A program made the translations under genes and the position numbers. Below, in pieces: positions 1-10,309 of a DNA stretch of 64,000 bases. This DNA comes from Legionella quateirensis (lineage in GTDB: Bacteria; Pseudomonadota; Gammaproteobacteria; Legionellales; Legionellaceae). The notes below the pieces were generated by a model that had not been told where the DNA came from, did not search any database, and worked only from the letters and a program-made list of their open reading frames with translations. Positions within the stretch are counted from its first letter, which is position 1; every line of letters starts with the position of its first letter. Where the stretch lies: the NCBI RefSeq assembly GCF_001467955.1, contig NZ_LNYR01000001.1, positions 1-64,000 of the forward strand. Direction: 5' to 3'.

Positions 1-73
1 ACTCAGAAGTGAAACGAACATGCGCCGATGATAGTGTGAGGTCTCCTCATGCGAAAGTAGGTCATCGCCAGGG
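1..73 (+). rRNA. rrf: 5S rRNA, 3' part only
   Basis: The window opens inside a 5S rRNA. The AACTCAGAAGTGAAACG block, the GCGCCGATGATAGTGTG stretch and the final GCCAGG match the 3' two thirds of gammaproteobacterial 5S rRNA. The 5' end, and presumably the 16S and 23S genes, lie outside the window. A weak stem (GGGTT/AACCT, about 71-91) followed by four T may help termination, but it overlaps the mature 3' end, so the end position is approximate. Confidence 0.93.
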
Positions 74-103
74 TTTTATTTAAGTGAACCTTTTTAGATT
101 AAA

Positions 104-146
104 TACAATCAATAAGGTCACTAAGTGTTTTACAAATAGTGTAAAA
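104..146 (+). promoter_or_regulatory. Leader before tRNA cluster: weak -10 and a 7-bp dyad
   Basis: Between the 5S rRNA and the first tRNA, TACAAT at 104-109 could serve as a -10, but no good -35 sits 16-18 bases upstream. At 128-146 there is a perfect inverted repeat, TTTTACA-5 nt-TGTAAAA, ending 8 bases before the first tRNA. It could be an operator, an RNA processing hairpin or chance in AT-rich DNA. Promoter status is a guess. Confidence 0.3.
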
Positions 147-154
147 GCGTACAG

Positions 155-230
<76 letters not shown>

Positions 231-302
231 TCTAAGTAGAAAAGGATGTCAACTAAAGATGTTGACATTCATTTCATCTTAAAAGACAATAGCGTTCTTT
301 TT

Positions 303-387
<85 letters not shown>

Positions 388-410
388 GTTAAATGTAGAA
401 AAGTTAGAAA

Positions 411-484
411 GCGGGTGTAGTTCAATGGTAGAACTTCAGCCTTCCAAGCTGATAGCGTGGGTTCGATTCCCATCACCCGCTCCA
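411..484 (+). tRNA. tRNA-Gly (anticodon TCC)
   Basis: A 74-nt cloverleaf with acceptor stem GCGGGTG/CACCCGC, D-arm TAGTTCAATGGTAGAAC, anticodon loop CTTCCAA (reads GGA), T-arm GGTTCGATTCC and an encoded CCA. It is third in the cluster. Confidence 0.97.
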
Positions 485-540
485 TAATTGTAGTATTAAT
501 ATTTGCTTGTTCATCAAGAGTCAGCAAGCTGATATGTTAA

Positions 541-616
<76 letters not shown>

Positions 617-651
617 TGTAAATATCAATTAGCAAACGGGGAGACTTTCCG

Positions 652-1842
652 ATGGCGAAGGAAAAATTTGAGCGTAAAAAACCACACGTAAATGTGGGAA
701 CGATTGGTCACGTAGATCATGGTAAAACTACTTTAACTGCTGCGATTACAACAATCATGGCTAAAAAGTATGGTGGTACTGCTAAAGCGTACGATCAGAT
801 TGATGCTGCACCAGAAGAAAGAGAACGTGGAATCACCATTTCTACAGCACACGTAGAATATGAATCTGCTAACCGTCACTATGCACACGTGGATTGCCCA
901 GGACACGCTGACTATGTTAAGAACATGATCACCGGTGCTGCGCAGATGGACGGAGCAATATTGGTAGTATCAGCTGCTGATGGCCCTATGCCACAAACCA
1001 GAGAACACATTTTGTTATCTCGTCAGGTTGGTGTTCCTTATATCGTTGTATACATGAACAAAGCAGACATGGTAGACGATGCAGAGTTATTGGAACTGGT
1101 TGAGATGGAAGTACGTGACCTGTTAAGCAGTTACGAGTTCCCTGGTGATGATATTCCAATTATCGTTGGTTCAGCGTTGAAAGCTTTGGAAGGCGACACG
1201 AGTGAAATTGGTGTACCTTCAATTGAAAAACTGGTTGAGACATTGGATTCATACATACCTGAGCCAGTACGTAATATTGATAAATCATTCCTGCTGCCGA
1301 TTGAAGACGTATTCTCTATCTCTGGACGTGGAACAGTTGTTACTGGCCGTGTTGAGAGTGGAATCGTTAAAGTTGGTGAAGAAGTTGAGATTGTTGGTAT
1401 CCATGATACTCAGAAGACAATCTGCACAGGTGTTGAAATGTTCCGTAAACTTCTTGATGAAGGACGTGCAGGGGATAACGTAGGAGTGTTGCTACGTGGA
1501 ACCAAACGTGACGAAGTTGAGCGTGGACAAGTATTAGCTAAACCAGGTACAATCAAGCCGCACACCAAGTTTGAAGCTGAAGTGTACGTATTGTCAAAAG
1601 AAGAAGGTGGACGACATACACCATTTTTCAACGGATATCGTCCTCAGTTCTATTTCAGAACTACTGACGTAACAGGTACTTGTGATCTTCCATCTGGAAT
1701 TGAAATGGTTATGCCAGGAGATAACGTACAATTAGTTATTAATCTGCATGCACCTATTGCGATGACAGAAGGTTTACGTTTCGCAATTCGGGAAGGTGGC
1801 CGTACAGTAGGCGCCGGTGTTGTCGCTAAAATAATCGAGTAA
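652..1842 (+). CDS. tuf: Elongation factor Tu
   Basis: The GTPase that delivers aminoacyl-tRNA to the ribosome. At 396 aa it is within the usual range. The G1 loop GHVDHGKT (residues about 19-26), the DCPGHADY G3 motif and an NKAD G4 box (NKCD in E. coli) are present, followed by the beta-barrel domains 2 and 3 to the C-terminal VVAKIIE. A GGGGAG ribosome site precedes the ATG. Upstream are the tRNAs typical of tufB. Downstream, rpsJ starts after only 5 bases, as is usual for tufA of the str operon. The gene therefore joins the two contexts (see findings). Confidence 0.98.
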   Translation: MAKEKFERKKPHVNVGTIGHVDHGKTTLTAAITTIMAKKYGGTAKAYDQIDAAPEERERGITISTAHVEYESANRHYAHVDCPGHADYVKNMITGAAQMDGAILVVSAADGPMPQTREHILLSRQVGVPYIVVYMNKADMVDDAELLELVEMEVRDLLSSYEFPGDDIPIIVGSALKALEGDTSEIGVPSIEKLVETLDSYIPEPVRNIDKSFLLPIEDVFSISGRGTVVTGRVESGIVKVGEEVEIVGIHDTQKTICTGVEMFRKLLDEGRAGDNVGVLLRGTKRDEVERGQVLAKPGTIKPHTKFEAEVYVLSKEEGGRHTPFFNGYRPQFYFRTTDVTGTCDLPSGIEMVMPGDNVQLVINLHAPIAMTEGLRFAIREGGRTVGAGVVAKIIE

Positions 1843-1847
1843 TTATA

Positions 1848-2165
1848 ATGAGTAGCAATCAAAACATTAAAATAAGATTAAAATCCTTTGATCATCGGTT
1901 GATTGACTTATCAACTCGAGAAATCGTTGAGACAGCTAAGCGTACAGGTGCACAAATTCGTGGCCCTATACCTTTGCCTATCAGAAAGGAAAAATTTACT
2001 GTATTGACTTCACCGCATGTGAATAAAGATGCAAGAGATCAATATGAATTACGTACTCATAAACGCCTGGTCGTTATTGTTCATCCAACTGAAAAAACAG
2101 TAGATGCATTGATGAAATTGGATCTGGCTGCTGGGGTTGATGTTCAGATAAGCCTTGATGACTAA
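1848..2165 (+). CDS. rpsJ: 30S ribosomal protein S10
   Basis: S10 of the 30S head, also the NusE antitermination factor. It has 105 aa (E. coli 103). The conserved [12 protein letters not shown] start and the RTHKRLV and VDVQI segments are all there. It opens the S10 operon 5 bases after tuf, with no room for its own promoter or the long autoregulatory leader that precedes rpsJ in E. coli. Control by L4 attenuation, if present, would have to work differently. Confidence 0.97.
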   Translation: MSSNQNIKIRLKSFDHRLIDLSTREIVETAKRTGAQIRGPIPLPIRKEKFTVLTSPHVNKDARDQYELRTHKRLVVIVHPTEKTVDALMKLDLAAGVDVQISLDD

Positions 2166-2199
2166 ATGTTAGGGTGAAGGATATTAAAGAGGTGTTACA

Positions 2200-2850
2200 A
2201 TGATGATCGGTTTATTAGGCCGTAAAATCGGTATGACGCGTGTCTTTACAGCGGAAGGAGTTTCAGTTCCTGTATCTGTTGTAGAAGTGCACCCAAATCG
2301 TGTTTCTCAAGTTAAAACTGCTGATATTGATGGTTATTCAGCTGTTCAATTAACTGGCGGAACAAAAAAAGCAAGTAAAGTAAGTAAGCCTATGGCTGGT
2401 CACTTTGCCAAAGCTGAGATTGAAGCTGGTGATATGCAAATTGAATTTCATATTGAATCAGAAGACGCCTATACATTGGGGCAGGTTATTTCTGTAGCTG
2501 ATGTATTCAGCGCAGGTCAATATGTTGATGTTTCAGGTGTTAGTAAAGGTAAAGGCTTTGCTGGTACTGTTAAACGATATAATTTCAGAACACAGGATGC
2601 AACTCACGGTAACTCCAGATCGCATCGTGTACCAGGTTCTATTGGTCAAAACCAGACTCCAGGTCGTGTGTTTAAAGGCAAAAAAATGGCAGGACACATG
2701 GGGAATGTACGTTGTACTACTCAAAGCCTGGAACTTGTTCGTGTTGACGCTGAGAGAAATTTACTACTGATTAAAGGTGCTATTCCTGGAGCTCCAGGTT
2801 CACGAGTAGAAATTAAGCCTGCGACCAAAAAGCAAGCAAGAGGTGAGTGA
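2200..2850 (+). CDS. rplC: 50S ribosomal protein L3
   Basis: An early-assembling 23S-binding protein near the peptidyl transferase centre. It has 216 aa (E. coli 209), with the N-terminal [11 protein letters not shown] and the central loop [15 protein letters not shown] that reaches the active site. The ATG at 2200 is 7 bases after GAGG; a second ATG follows at 2203. The stop TGA overlaps the rplD ATG by one base. Confidence 0.97.
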   Translation: MMIGLLGRKIGMTRVFTAEGVSVPVSVVEVHPNRVSQVKTADIDGYSAVQLTGGTKKASKVSKPMAGHFAKAEIEAGDMQIEFHIESEDAYTLGQVISVADVFSAGQYVDVSGVSKGKGFAGTVKRYNFRTQDATHGNSRSHRVPGSIGQNQTPGRVFKGKKMAGHMGNVRCTTQSLELVRVDAERNLLLIKGAIPGAPGSRVEIKPATKKQARGE

Positions 2851-3455
2851 TGGAAATTACTACTATAGATACAAAAGCTCAATTACAACTTAATGAAGAT
2901 GTTTTTGCATATGCATATAATGAAGGCTTAGTACATCAAGCAGTTGTAACATATATGAATAATGCGCGAAGTGGTAATAGCGCACAAAAAACACGCTCTG
3001 AAGTTAGAGGTGGTGGAAAGAAACCATGGAACCAAAAAGGTACTGGTCGTGCTCGAGCAGGAACCATTAGAAGTCCGATTTGGAGAAGTGGTGGAGTAAC
3101 TTTCGCATCGAAAAAACGAGATTACTCACAAAAACTTAATAAAAAAATGTACAAACGTGCATTACGTAGTATAATCTCCGAACTTTGTCGTACAGGCAAC
3201 CTGGTAGTCGTTAGTGATTTCCAATGTGAGAGCCATAAGACTAAAGATTTCATCACGAAAATGACTCAGATGGATATTAAAAGTGCTCTGATCATTATGA
3301 ATGAAGTTGGTGAAAGTGAATATTTAGGTTCTAGAAATCTAATTGACTACGATATCTGTGATGTTACAACTATAGATCCTGTTTCCTTACTCAGATTTGA
3401 AAAAGTTGTTGTTACAGAAGCTGCAATTAAAAAAATTGAGGAACAGTTACAATGA
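2850..3455 (+). CDS. rplD: 50S ribosomal protein L4
   Basis: L4 binds 23S domain I, lines the exit tunnel and in enteric bacteria represses its own operon. I take the ATG at 2850 (201 aa, same as E. coli) in place of a GTG one codon earlier, because the ATG lies 6 bases after GAGG and couples to the rplC stop as TGATG. The tunnel loop [19 protein letters not shown] is well conserved. Confidence 0.96.
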   Translation: MEITTIDTKAQLQLNEDVFAYAYNEGLVHQAVVTYMNNARSGNSAQKTRSEVRGGGKKPWNQKGTGRARAGTIRSPIWRSGGVTFASKKRDYSQKLNKKMYKRALRSIISELCRTGNLVVVSDFQCESHKTKDFITKMTQMDIKSALIIMNEVGESEYLGSRNLIDYDICDVTTIDPVSLLRFEKVVVTEAAIKKIEEQLQ

Positions 3456-3748
3456 ATGCTGAGAGATTGATGATGGTTCTTCGTGAACCACATACTTCTG
3501 AAAAGGCTACTGTCATGGCCGATAAGTTTAAGCAGTTCACTTTTAAAGTATTGAAAACTGCAACTAAAACTGAAATTAAAATGGCTGTTGAGCACATATT
3601 TAATGTAAAAGTTAAGCATGTATCTGTTGTCAATGTTAAGGGTAAATCAAAACGCTTTAAGCAAACCAGCGGTAAAAGAAGTGACTGGAAAAAAGCATTT
3701 GTATCCCTTCACGCTGATCAAGATATTGACTTTACAGTTACCGAATAA
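3452..3748 (+). CDS. rplW: 50S ribosomal protein L23
   Basis: A tunnel-exit protein and docking site for trigger factor and SRP. It has 98 aa (E. coli 100). The start [19 protein letters not shown] matches the family, and the [16 protein letters not shown] loop is basic. It overlaps rplD by 4 bases (ATGA), so translation is probably coupled. Confidence 0.96.
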   Translation: MNAERLMMVLREPHTSEKATVMADKFKQFTFKVLKTATKTEIKMAVEHIFNVKVKHVSVVNVKGKSKRFKQTSGKRSDWKKAFVSLHADQDIDFTVTE

Positions 3749-3759
3749 GGCAGATTAAG

Positions 3760-4587
3760 ATGGCACTACTAAAATCGAAACCGACTTCGCCTGGTAAACG
3801 CGGCGAAATACGTGTTGTTCATCACAATATCCATAAAGGAAAACCACATGCATCATTAGTTGAAAAACTAAAGAAGAGTGGTGGAAGAAATAACCAGGGT
3901 CGAATAACAGTACGACATATTGGTGGTGGACAACGTCAAAAATATAGACTTGTAGATTTCAAACGCGATAAAGACGGAATTGCAGGTCGAGTGGAACGAT
4001 TAGAGTACGATCCTAATCGGACAGCACTAATTGCACTGATTGCATACACTGATGGTGAAAAAAGATATATAATCGCCCCAGCAAATCTTGAAGTAGGATC
4101 TACTGTACTTAGTGGTGCGGATTCTCCAATCAGCGTAGGAAATTGCCTTCCGCTAAAAAATATTCCAGTAGGTACTACAATACACTGCGTAGAAATGAAA
4201 GCAGGTAAAGGTGCCCAGATGTTAAGAAGCGCTGGATGTAGTGGACAGATTGTAGCTAAAGAAGGTATATACGCTACTTTGAGATTACGTTCTGGTGAAA
4301 TGCGTAAAATACACGTTTTATGCCGAGCAGTAATTGGAGAAGTAAGTAATAGCGAACACAGCTTACGTTCTTTAGGAAAAGCAGGTGCAAAACGTTGGAG
4401 AGGTATAAGACCAACTGTTCGTGGTGTTGCTATGAACCCTGTTGATCACCCACATGGTGGTGGTGAAGGTCGTACTTCTGGTGGACGTCATCCTGTTTCA
4501 CCTTGGGGTGTTCCAACTAAAGGTTATAAAACCAGAAGTAATAAGCGGACTGATGGCTTTATTGTCAGAAGACGTAAAAAGAAATAA
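3760..4587 (+). CDS. rplB: 50S ribosomal protein L2
   Basis: A core 50S protein needed for subunit association and peptidyl transferase activity. It has 275 aa (E. coli 273). The C-terminal signature [15 protein letters not shown] contains the conserved His near the catalytic centre. It lies 11 bases after rplW in the S10 operon. Confidence 0.97.
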   Translation: MALLKSKPTSPGKRGEIRVVHHNIHKGKPHASLVEKLKKSGGRNNQGRITVRHIGGGQRQKYRLVDFKRDKDGIAGRVERLEYDPNRTALIALIAYTDGEKRYIIAPANLEVGSTVLSGADSPISVGNCLPLKNIPVGTTIHCVEMKAGKGAQMLRSAGCSGQIVAKEGIYATLRLRSGEMRKIHVLCRAVIGEVSNSEHSLRSLGKAGAKRWRGIRPTVRGVAMNPVDHPHGGGEGRTSGGRHPVSPWGVPTKGYKTRSNKRTDGFIVRRRKKK

Positions 4588-4605
4588 TTATTGAGAGGAT
4601 ATCAA

Positions 4606-4884
4606 GTGGCTCGTTCTATTAGAAAAGGTCCATTTATTGACCATCATTTGATCAGCAAAGTAGAAGCTGCAATCGAATCAAAATCAAAAAAACCAATTAA
4701 AACCTGGTCTAGACGTTCAACAATCGTTCCTGAAATGATTGATTTAACAATTGCTGTGCATAACGGCAAAGATCACGTACCTGTATATATTACAGATAAT
4801 ATGGTTGGTCACAAACTAGGTGAGTTTGCCATGACTCGTACATTCAAAGGCCACTCTGGAGACAGAAAGGCTAAAGGCAAGTAA
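4606..4884 (+). CDS. rpsS: 30S ribosomal protein S19
   Basis: A 30S head protein that contacts S13. The frame is open from a TTG at 4591, but the GTG at 4606 gives [15 protein letters not shown], which aligns with the family start and yields 92 aa, the same as E. coli. An AGAGGAT site lies just ahead of that GTG, so the 5-residue extension is rejected. The C-terminal [15 protein letters not shown] motif is intact. Confidence 0.95.
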   Translation: MARSIRKGPFIDHHLISKVEAAIESKSKKPIKTWSRRSTIVPEMIDLTIAVHNGKDHVPVYITDNMVGHKLGEFAMTRTFKGHSGDRKAKGK

Positions 4885-4893
4885 GAGGATATG

Positions 4894-5229
4894 ATGGAAG
4901 TTACAGCTAAGTTAAAAGGTGCTCCTTTATCCGCTCAGAAGGGCAGATTGGTAGCCGATATGATACGTAACATGAACGTATCTGGTGCACTTGATGTCCT
5001 CAAGTTTACACCAAAAAAAGGTGCTCAATTGATGTTGAAATTATTAGAATCAGCAATTGCTAATGCTGAAAATAATAATGGAGCAGATATTGATGATCTA
5101 AAAGTAGGTATGGTATGCGTTGATGAAGCAGCGACTTTAAAACGTATTAGTCCCAGAGCTAAGGGTCGAGCAAATAGAATTTGTAAACGTACCTGCCATA
5201 TCACGATTAAAGTGTCTGACGAGGAATAG
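4894..5229 (+). CDS. rplV: 50S ribosomal protein L22
   Basis: L22 spans the exit tunnel with a long hairpin and is a site of macrolide resistance changes. Two ATGs are adjacent at 4891 and 4894. The second is better spaced from the GAGG site (5 bases against 2) and gives 111 aa (E. coli 110). The [13 protein letters not shown] start and the hairpin tip [17 protein letters not shown] are conserved. Confidence 0.95.
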   Translation: MEVTAKLKGAPLSAQKGRLVADMIRNMNVSGALDVLKFTPKKGAQLMLKLLESAIANAENNNGADIDDLKVGMVCVDEAATLKRISPRAKGRANRICKRTCHITIKVSDEE

Positions 5230-5231
5230 CA

Positions 5232-5888
5232 ATGGGACAAAAAGTAAACCCGATAGGCATACGCCTTGGAATTATTAAAGATTGGAACTCTAAGTGGTTC
5301 GCTGGAAAACGCTATGCTGAGTTCTTAATTCAGGACATCAAATTACGTACTGAACTTAAGAAGAAATTAATGGCTGCTGCAGTGAGCAAGATTTTGATAG
5401 AGCGTCCTGCGAATAATGCTGTTGTAACAATACTAACTGCCAGACCAGGAATTATTATTGGTAAGAAGGGTGGTGGTATCGAAACATTGCGTAAAGAAAT
5501 TTCTGCAAAACTTGGTGTACCAGTTCATTTGAATATTGAAGAAATCAAGAAACCAGAACTCGATTCAACTCTTGTTGCTGAAGGTATTGCCCAACAGTTG
5601 GAACAACGTGTTATGTTTCGAAGAGCTATGAAGAGAGCAGTTACATCAGCTCTTAAAGCTGGTGCTAAAGGTATTAAAATCTGCGTGAGCGGACGACTTG
5701 GTGGTGCTGAAATTGCTCGTTCTGAGTGGTATAGGGAAGGTCGTGTACCATTACATACATTTAGAGCTGACATTGATTACGGTACGGCCGAATCTAAAAC
5801 TACCTACGGAATTATTGGTGTTAAAGTCTGGATCTTCAAAGGCGAAATATTGCCTCAAAAGAAAAGATTATCTGACAGCGCCCAGTGA
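5232..5888 (+). CDS. rpsC: 30S ribosomal protein S3
   Basis: Lines the mRNA entry site of the 30S. It has 218 aa, a little shorter than E. coli (233) because of a shorter C-terminal tail. It starts [12 protein letters not shown] and contains the KH-domain loop [11 protein letters not shown] (about residues 76-86). It sits 2 bases after rplV. Confidence 0.97.
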   Translation: MGQKVNPIGIRLGIIKDWNSKWFAGKRYAEFLIQDIKLRTELKKKLMAAAVSKILIERPANNAVVTILTARPGIIIGKKGGGIETLRKEISAKLGVPVHLNIEEIKKPELDSTLVAEGIAQQLEQRVMFRRAMKRAVTSALKAGAKGIKICVSGRLGGAEIARSEWYREGRVPLHTFRADIDYGTAESKTTYGIIGVKVWIFKGEILPQKKRLSDSAQ

Positions 5889-5904
5889 GTGAGGAATAAG
5901 TATC

Positions 5905-6318
5905 ATGTTGCAACCAAAGCGTACTAAATACCGCAAACAGATGAAAGGCCGTAATAGAGGTTTAGCCTTACGCGGTAGCAAAATTAGTTTCGGTGAGTTT
6001 GGTCTGAAGGCATTAGAGCGTGGACGTTTAACAGCTCGTCAAATTGAAGCTGCTCGTCGAGCTATGACTCGTCATATCAAACGTGGTGGTAAAATTTGGA
6101 TAAGAGTATTTCCAGACAAACCAATCACACAAAAACCTTTAGAAGTCAGACAAGGTAAAGGTAAAGGTAGTGTTGAATATTGGGTAGCTCAAATACAACC
6201 TGGTAAGGTTTTATTTGAAATGGAAGGTGTATCAAGAGAGCTTGCAATGGAAGCTTTCGACCTTGCCAAAGCAAAACTTCCTTTCAAAGTAACATTTGAA
6301 GAACGGACGGTAATGTAA
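5905..6318 (+). CDS. rplP: 50S ribosomal protein L16
   Basis: Binds near the A-site tRNA elbow and is needed late in 50S assembly. It has 137 aa (E. coli 136), starting [19 protein letters not shown]. The loop [15 protein letters not shown] carries the conserved arginine that is hydroxylated in some bacteria. The stop overlaps the rpmC start by one base. Confidence 0.97.
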   Translation: MLQPKRTKYRKQMKGRNRGLALRGSKISFGEFGLKALERGRLTARQIEAARRAMTRHIKRGGKIWIRVFPDKPITQKPLEVRQGKGKGSVEYWVAQIQPGKVLFEMEGVSRELAMEAFDLAKAKLPFKVTFEERTVM

Positions 6319-6512
6319 TGAAAAAAATCGATGAATTGCGCAATTTGACTGTAGAAGAATTGCAAACTGAATTGCTTTCATTACGTAAAGAACAATTTAA
6401 TTTACGAATGAAAAAAGCAAGTGGCTCACTAGATAAAACACATCTCATCACTCTGGTGCGTAAATCAGTGGCAAAAGTTAAAACAATGTTGACTGAAAAG
6501 GCAGGTAAGTGA
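6318..6512 (+). CDS. rpmC: 50S ribosomal protein L29
   Basis: A small tunnel-exit protein of 64 aa (E. coli 63). It is two helices, with the conserved [15 protein letters not shown] segment. It starts at TAATG overlapping the rplP stop and ends 1 base before rpsQ. Confidence 0.96.
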   Translation: MKKIDELRNLTVEELQTELLSLRKEQFNLRMKKASGSLDKTHLITLVRKSVAKVKTMLTEKAGK

Positions 6513-6513
6513 A

Positions 6514-6768
6514 ATGTCTACTAATAGTGAATCGAACGCCAGAACAATGGTTGGAAAAGTAGTTAGTGACAAAATGGATAAGACAATCGTAGTAATGATT
6601 GAACGTACTGTGAAGCATCCCAAGTATGGTAAAATCATGAAACGCAGAACTAAATTACATGCTCATGATGAAAATCAAGTATGTCAAATAGGTAATACTG
6701 TGAAGATCCGTGAGTCAAGACCGCTCTCTAAAACGAAAAGCTGGGTATTAGTCGAAGTAATTTCTTAA
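6514..6768 (+). CDS. rpsQ: 30S ribosomal protein S17
   Basis: A 16S-binding OB-fold protein of 84 aa (E. coli 84). [18 protein letters not shown] and the [14 protein letters not shown] loop are conserved. It is the last gene of the S10 unit; an 88-base gap with a promoter-like element follows. Confidence 0.96.
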   Translation: MSTNSESNARTMVGKVVSDKMDKTIVVMIERTVKHPKYGKIMKRRTKLHAHDENQVCQIGNTVKIRESRPLSKTKSWVLVEVIS

Positions 6769-6786
6769 TCAACTCGGTTGATATAC

Positions 6787-6815
6787 TTTTAAAACCCTAA
6801 AAGGCCTGATATAAT
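6787..6815 (+). promoter_or_regulatory. Candidate spc-operon promoter (extended -10)
   Basis: The only sizeable gap in the first half of the ribosomal cluster holds TATAAT at 6810-6815, preceded by TG one base upstream (6807-6808), an extended -10. The -35 position (6787-6792, TTTTAA, 17-base spacer) is poor, as expected for extended -10 promoters. E. coli has a promoter at the same place, before rplN. Start of transcription not shown. Confidence 0.6.
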
Positions 6816-6856
6816 CAGCAACCTTTTTCTGGTCGAAATTAGAGCTGGAGAATATA

Positions 6857-7222
6857 ATGATCCAAATGCAGACAGTGCTCGAAGTTGCTGATAATAGCGG
6901 AGCACGAAAGGTAATGTGTATTAAAGTACTTGGCGGATCACACAGACGGTATGCCCGTGTAGGTGATGTTATCAAAGTAAGTATTAAAGATGCGATACCA
7001 AGAAGTAAAGTTAAAAAGGGTGCTGTAATGAAGGCTGTTGTTGTACGTACTGCTCAAGGCGTACGTAGAGATGACGGATCTTTAATTCGATTTGATGGAA
7101 ATGCAGCTGTACTTTTAAATAACCAAAACGAGCCCATTGGAACTCGTATATTTGGCCCTGTTACTCGCGAGCTACGAGAGAAATTTATGAAAATAATTTC
7201 TCTGGCTGCTGAAGTTTTGTGA
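6857..7222 (+). CDS. rplN: 50S ribosomal protein L14
   Basis: Forms intersubunit bridges with 16S rRNA. It has 121 aa (E. coli 123) and starts [18 protein letters not shown], with [15 protein letters not shown] and the C-terminal [18 protein letters not shown] conserved. A GGAG site is 8 bases before the ATG. It is the first gene of the spc unit. Confidence 0.97.
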   Translation: MIQMQTVLEVADNSGARKVMCIKVLGGSHRRYARVGDVIKVSIKDAIPRSKVKKGAVMKAVVVRTAQGVRRDDGSLIRFDGNAAVLLNNQNEPIGTRIFGPVTRELREKFMKIISLAAEVL

Positions 7223-7235
7223 GAAGGATTAAAGT

Positions 7236-7565
7236 ATGAAACGTATTAGATCAGGCGATGAGGTAATAGTAATCGCCGGTAAAAGTAAAGGTCATGTGGG
7301 TAAAGTCCTACGAGTAATTGGTGACTCAGTTGTTGTTGAGGGTGGAAATTTAATTAAAAAGCATGTTAAGCCTAATCCTCAAAAACCAGAGAATAAAGGT
7401 GGAATTATTACACGTGAGGCTCCACTACACGTTTCAAACGTTGCTCTTTACAACCCTGTTACTAAAAAAGCAGATAAAGTAGGCTTTAAGTATCTTGAGA
7501 ATAGCGGCGTTAGTAAAAAAGTTAGATATTTCAAATCTAACGATGAAATAATTGACCGTGTTTAA
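7236..7565 (+). CDS. rplX: 50S ribosomal protein L24
   Basis: An assembly initiator protein with a KOW motif near the N-terminus ([21 protein letters not shown]). It has 109 aa (E. coli 104). It sits 13 bases after rplN, with a GAAGGA ribosome site. Confidence 0.96.
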   Translation: MKRIRSGDEVIVIAGKSKGHVGKVLRVIGDSVVVEGGNLIKKHVKPNPQKPENKGGIITREAPLHVSNVALYNPVTKKADKVGFKYLENSGVSKKVRYFKSNDEIIDRV

Positions 7566-7578
7566 TTAGGTGATTGAA

Positions 7579-8130
7579 ATGGCGAGACTTAAAGAGTTTT
7601 ACAAGAAAGACGTCGTCACAATGATGATGAAACGGTTCAACTATTCAAGTGTTATGGAAGTTCCACGAATACTAAAAATTACCCTGAATATGGGAGTAGG
7701 TGAAGCTGTTGGTGATAAGAAAGTTATGAATCATGCTGTAGAAGACATGACTCTAATTTCTGGTCAAAAACCAGTAGTAACAAAAGCAAAAAAATCACTT
7801 GCTGGATTCAAAATCAGGGAAGGTTGGCCAATTGGATGTAAAGTAACTCTTAGACGCGAACGCATGTATGAGTTTCTTGACAGATTGATTTCTGTTACTT
7901 TACCTCGTGTGAGAGATTTTCGCGGACTAAATCCAAAATCTTTCGATGGAACGGGTAACTACAGTATGGGAATACACGAGCAAATCGTATTTCCAGAAAT
8001 TGATTTTGATAAAACAGATGGTATAAGAGGTTTAGACATTTGTATTACTACAAGTGCTAAAACAAACGAAGAAGCTAAAGCTTTATTAGAAGCATTTAAT
8101 CTTCCATTGAAAGATAGAGATAGAAAATAA
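7579..8130 (+). CDS. rplE: 50S ribosomal protein L5
   Basis: Binds 5S rRNA and forms the central protuberance. A GTG three codons upstream is open, but the ATG at 7579 is 5-7 bases after AGGTGA and gives [13 protein letters not shown], which aligns with the family start; 183 aa (E. coli 179). The [11 protein letters not shown] and [15 protein letters not shown] motifs are intact. Confidence 0.95.
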   Translation: MARLKEFYKKDVVTMMMKRFNYSSVMEVPRILKITLNMGVGEAVGDKKVMNHAVEDMTLISGQKPVVTKAKKSLAGFKIREGWPIGCKVTLRRERMYEFLDRLISVTLPRVRDFRGLNPKSFDGTGNYSMGIHEQIVFPEIDFDKTDGIRGLDICITTSAKTNEEAKALLEAFNLPLKDRDRK

Positions 8131-8142
8131 AAGGGTGAAATT

Positions 8143-8445
8143 GTGGCTAAAAAATCAATGCTTGTGCGAGAGTTAAAGCGTGGAAAACTGGTGGCAAAAT
8201 ACAGACAACGCAGAAACGAATTAAAACAATTGATTAAATCATCTGATGATTTCCAGGTAATAATGGAATGTCAGGCAAAACTAGCAAAATTACCAGTTAA
8301 TTCAAATCCTGTTCGTCATAGTACTCGATGCCAGTGTTGTGGAAGGCCACACGCAGTCTATCGCAAATTCAGTCTGTGTAGAATTTGCCTCAGACAACAG
8401 CTTATGGTTGGCAATGTACCCGGCGGAAGAAAATCGAGCTGGTAA
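8143..8445 (+). CDS. rpsN: 30S ribosomal protein S14, long form with zinc-ribbon cysteines
   Basis: A 30S head protein of 100 aa starting at GTG. The length is that of the long S14 type (E. coli 101), but the C-terminal part has the pattern CQCC-14 residues-CRIC, a CxxC...CxxC zinc-ribbon arrangement that E. coli S14 lacks. The rest ([30 protein letters not shown]) is normal. Zinc binding is inferred from cysteine spacing only. Confidence 0.95.
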   Translation: MAKKSMLVRELKRGKLVAKYRQRRNELKQLIKSSDDFQVIMECQAKLAKLPVNSNPVRHSTRCQCCGRPHAVYRKFSLCRICLRQQLMVGNVPGGRKSSW

Positions 8446-8468
8446 ATTATTTTGATTGGAGAACGATT

Positions 8469-8864
8469 GTGAGTATGCATGATCCAGTTGCTGATATGCT
8501 GACTAGAATAAGAAATGGTCAACAAGCTAAACATCAGCAGATAACATTAGTTTCTTCTAAGTTGAAAGAAGAAATTGCTCGTGTTTTAAAAGAAGAAGGT
8601 TATATTGAGAACTTCTTTGTTGAAACATTGGACAATAATCTTAAGTCCATAACTGTAAAACTGAAGTACTATCATGGTAGACCAGTTATTGAGTTGATTA
8701 AAAGAATTAGCCGACCTGGACTAAGAGTTTATAAATCTTACAAAGATTTATCATCAATCCCTGGATTTGGTGTGGCTATATTATCTACATCCAAAGGTAT
8801 AATGACTCATATATCTGCTAAATCAAAAGGTGTTGGTGGCGAAGTCATTTGTGAAGTGGCTTAA
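8469..8864 (+). CDS. rpsH: 30S ribosomal protein S8
   Basis: A central 16S-binding protein that in E. coli also represses the spc operon by binding rplE mRNA. The frame is open from 8385, inside rpsN, but the GTG at 8469 gives [18 protein letters not shown], the true family start, 131 aa (E. coli 130). A TTGGAG site lies ahead of it. The C-terminal signature [20 protein letters not shown] is conserved. Confidence 0.95.
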   Translation: MSMHDPVADMLTRIRNGQQAKHQQITLVSSKLKEEIARVLKEEGYIENFFVETLDNNLKSITVKLKYYHGRPVIELIKRISRPGLRVYKSYKDLSSIPGFGVAILSTSKGIMTHISAKSKGVGGEVICEVA

Positions 8865-8881
8865 TTCTTGCGAGGAATGAT

Positions 8882-9421
8882 ATGTCTAGAGTAGCAAAAG
8901 CCCCTGTTGTTCATCCTGCAAATGTTGAAGTAACATTTGTTGATGGAACAATCACTGTAAAAGGGCCTAAAGGAACACTAACCCAAAAAATTAACAGGTT
9001 AGTTAGTATTACTAAAAGTAAAGAGTCTAACCAATTAGAGTTTGCTCCTGCAGCAAATGATCCAAAGGCATGGGCTCAAGCTGGAACAGCTAGAGCATTG
9101 GTAAGCAATATGGTTCACGGTGTTACTGATGGTTTTACAGTAACTCTTGAATTGGTTGGTGTCGGTTATAGAGCACAGGCCAAAGATAAATCCATTACCT
9201 TATCTCTAGGTTTTTCTCATCCTATTGAATATGATTTACCAAAAGGTGTGAGTGTTGAGACGCCAAACAATACAACTATCGTGCTGAAAGGTGTTGATAA
9301 ACAAATTTTGGGACAAGTAGCTTCTGAAATCAGAGCGTTCAGACCACCTGAGCCTTATAAAGGTAAAGGAGTACGGTACGCAGGTGAAGTAATTGCTCGA
9401 AAAGAAGCTAAAAAGAAATAA
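8882..9421 (+). CDS. rplF: 50S ribosomal protein L6
   Basis: Located near the factor-binding site. It has 179 aa (E. coli 177), two repeated alpha/beta domains, ending RPPEPYKGKGVRYAGEV. It follows rpsH by 17 bases with a GCGAGGAA site. Confidence 0.97.
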   Translation: MSRVAKAPVVHPANVEVTFVDGTITVKGPKGTLTQKINRLVSITKSKESNQLEFAPAANDPKAWAQAGTARALVSNMVHGVTDGFTVTLELVGVGYRAQAKDKSITLSLGFSHPIEYDLPKGVSVETPNNTTIVLKGVDKQILGQVASEIRAFRPPEPYKGKGVRYAGEVIARKEAKKK

Positions 9422-9431
9422 GGTATAAGTT

Positions 9432-9791
9432 ATGAATAAGCAAAACTCGCGTGATAGACGTGGATTAAAAGCAAAAGCTTTAATCCGTAAATCGGGTAGA
9501 GCAAGATTAGTTGTTTATAGAAGCGGAACGCATATCTATTCTCAAATAGTTCAAGCTGATCAACTCGGTGATAAAGTATTGGTAGTATGTTCTACTAATG
9601 ATAAAGAATTACGAGCCAGTTTATCTGGAAAATGCAAGGTAGAACAAGCTACTTTAGTTGGCAAGTTACTTGGTAAACGAGCCACAGAACAAGGCATTAG
9701 CCAAGTTGCATTTGATCGTGCTGGTTACAAATATCATGGCCGAGTGAAAGCACTTGCAGAAGGTGCTCGCGAAGCTGGATTAGATTTTTAA
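9432..9791 (+). CDS. rplR: 50S ribosomal protein L18
   Basis: Binds 5S rRNA together with L5. It has 119 aa (E. coli 117), a basic N-terminus, [15 protein letters not shown] in the middle and the terminal [19 protein letters not shown] signature. Confidence 0.97.
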   Translation: MNKQNSRDRRGLKAKALIRKSGRARLVVYRSGTHIYSQIVQADQLGDKVLVVCSTNDKELRASLSGKCKVEQATLVGKLLGKRATEQGISQVAFDRAGYKYHGRVKALAEGAREAGLDF

Positions 9792-9800
9792 GGAACGATT

Positions 9801-10307
9801 ATGGCATTCGAAGAATCACCCAAGTCAGATGGATACCAAGAGAAATTGGTATCAGTAACACGTACCGCAAAAGTTGTGAAGGGTGGACGTGTTTTTGGCT
9901 TTGCTGTTTTGGTCGTTGTTGGTGACGGAAAGGGTAAAGTTGGTTTTGGTAGAGGTAAGGCACGAGAAGTTCCAATAGCGATTCAGAAAGCTATGGATCA
10001 GGCTAAGAAAAATATGGTTTATATTCCTCTTTCTGGAACTACCATATTCCATGAAATTACCTGGAACTATGGCGCATCAAAAGTATTTATGAAGCCAGCT
10101 AGTGAAGGTACCGGAATTATTGCCGGTGGCGCAATGAGAGCAGTACTTGAAGTTTTAGGTGTTCAGAATATTCTTGCTAAAAGTATTGGTTCTACTAATC
10201 CAAGTAATATTGTCCGTGCGACTATTGGTGCGTTAACAAGCATTGGTACACCAGATTACGTTGCTGCCAAACGTGGTAAAACAGTTAATGAAGTAATGGC
10301 GGGCTAA
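9801..10307 (+). CDS. rpsE: 30S ribosomal protein S5
   Basis: Has helicase and accuracy roles at the mRNA entry tunnel. It has 168 aa (E. coli 167). The double-stranded RNA-binding part [18 protein letters not shown] and the [18 protein letters not shown] loop are conserved. It lies 9 bases after rplR. Confidence 0.97.
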   Translation: MAFEESPKSDGYQEKLVSVTRTAKVVKGGRVFGFAVLVVVGDGKGKVGFGRGKAREVPIAIQKAMDQAKKNMVYIPLSGTTIFHEITWNYGASKVFMKPASEGTGIIAGGAMRAVLEVLGVQNILAKSIGSTNPSNIVRATIGALTSIGTPDYVAAKRGKTVNEVMAG

Positions 10308-10309
10308 TT

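Noticed and set aside
8385..8468. Upstream start for rpsH
   Set aside because: The extension overlaps rpsN; the GTG at 8469 gives the conserved S8 N-terminus.
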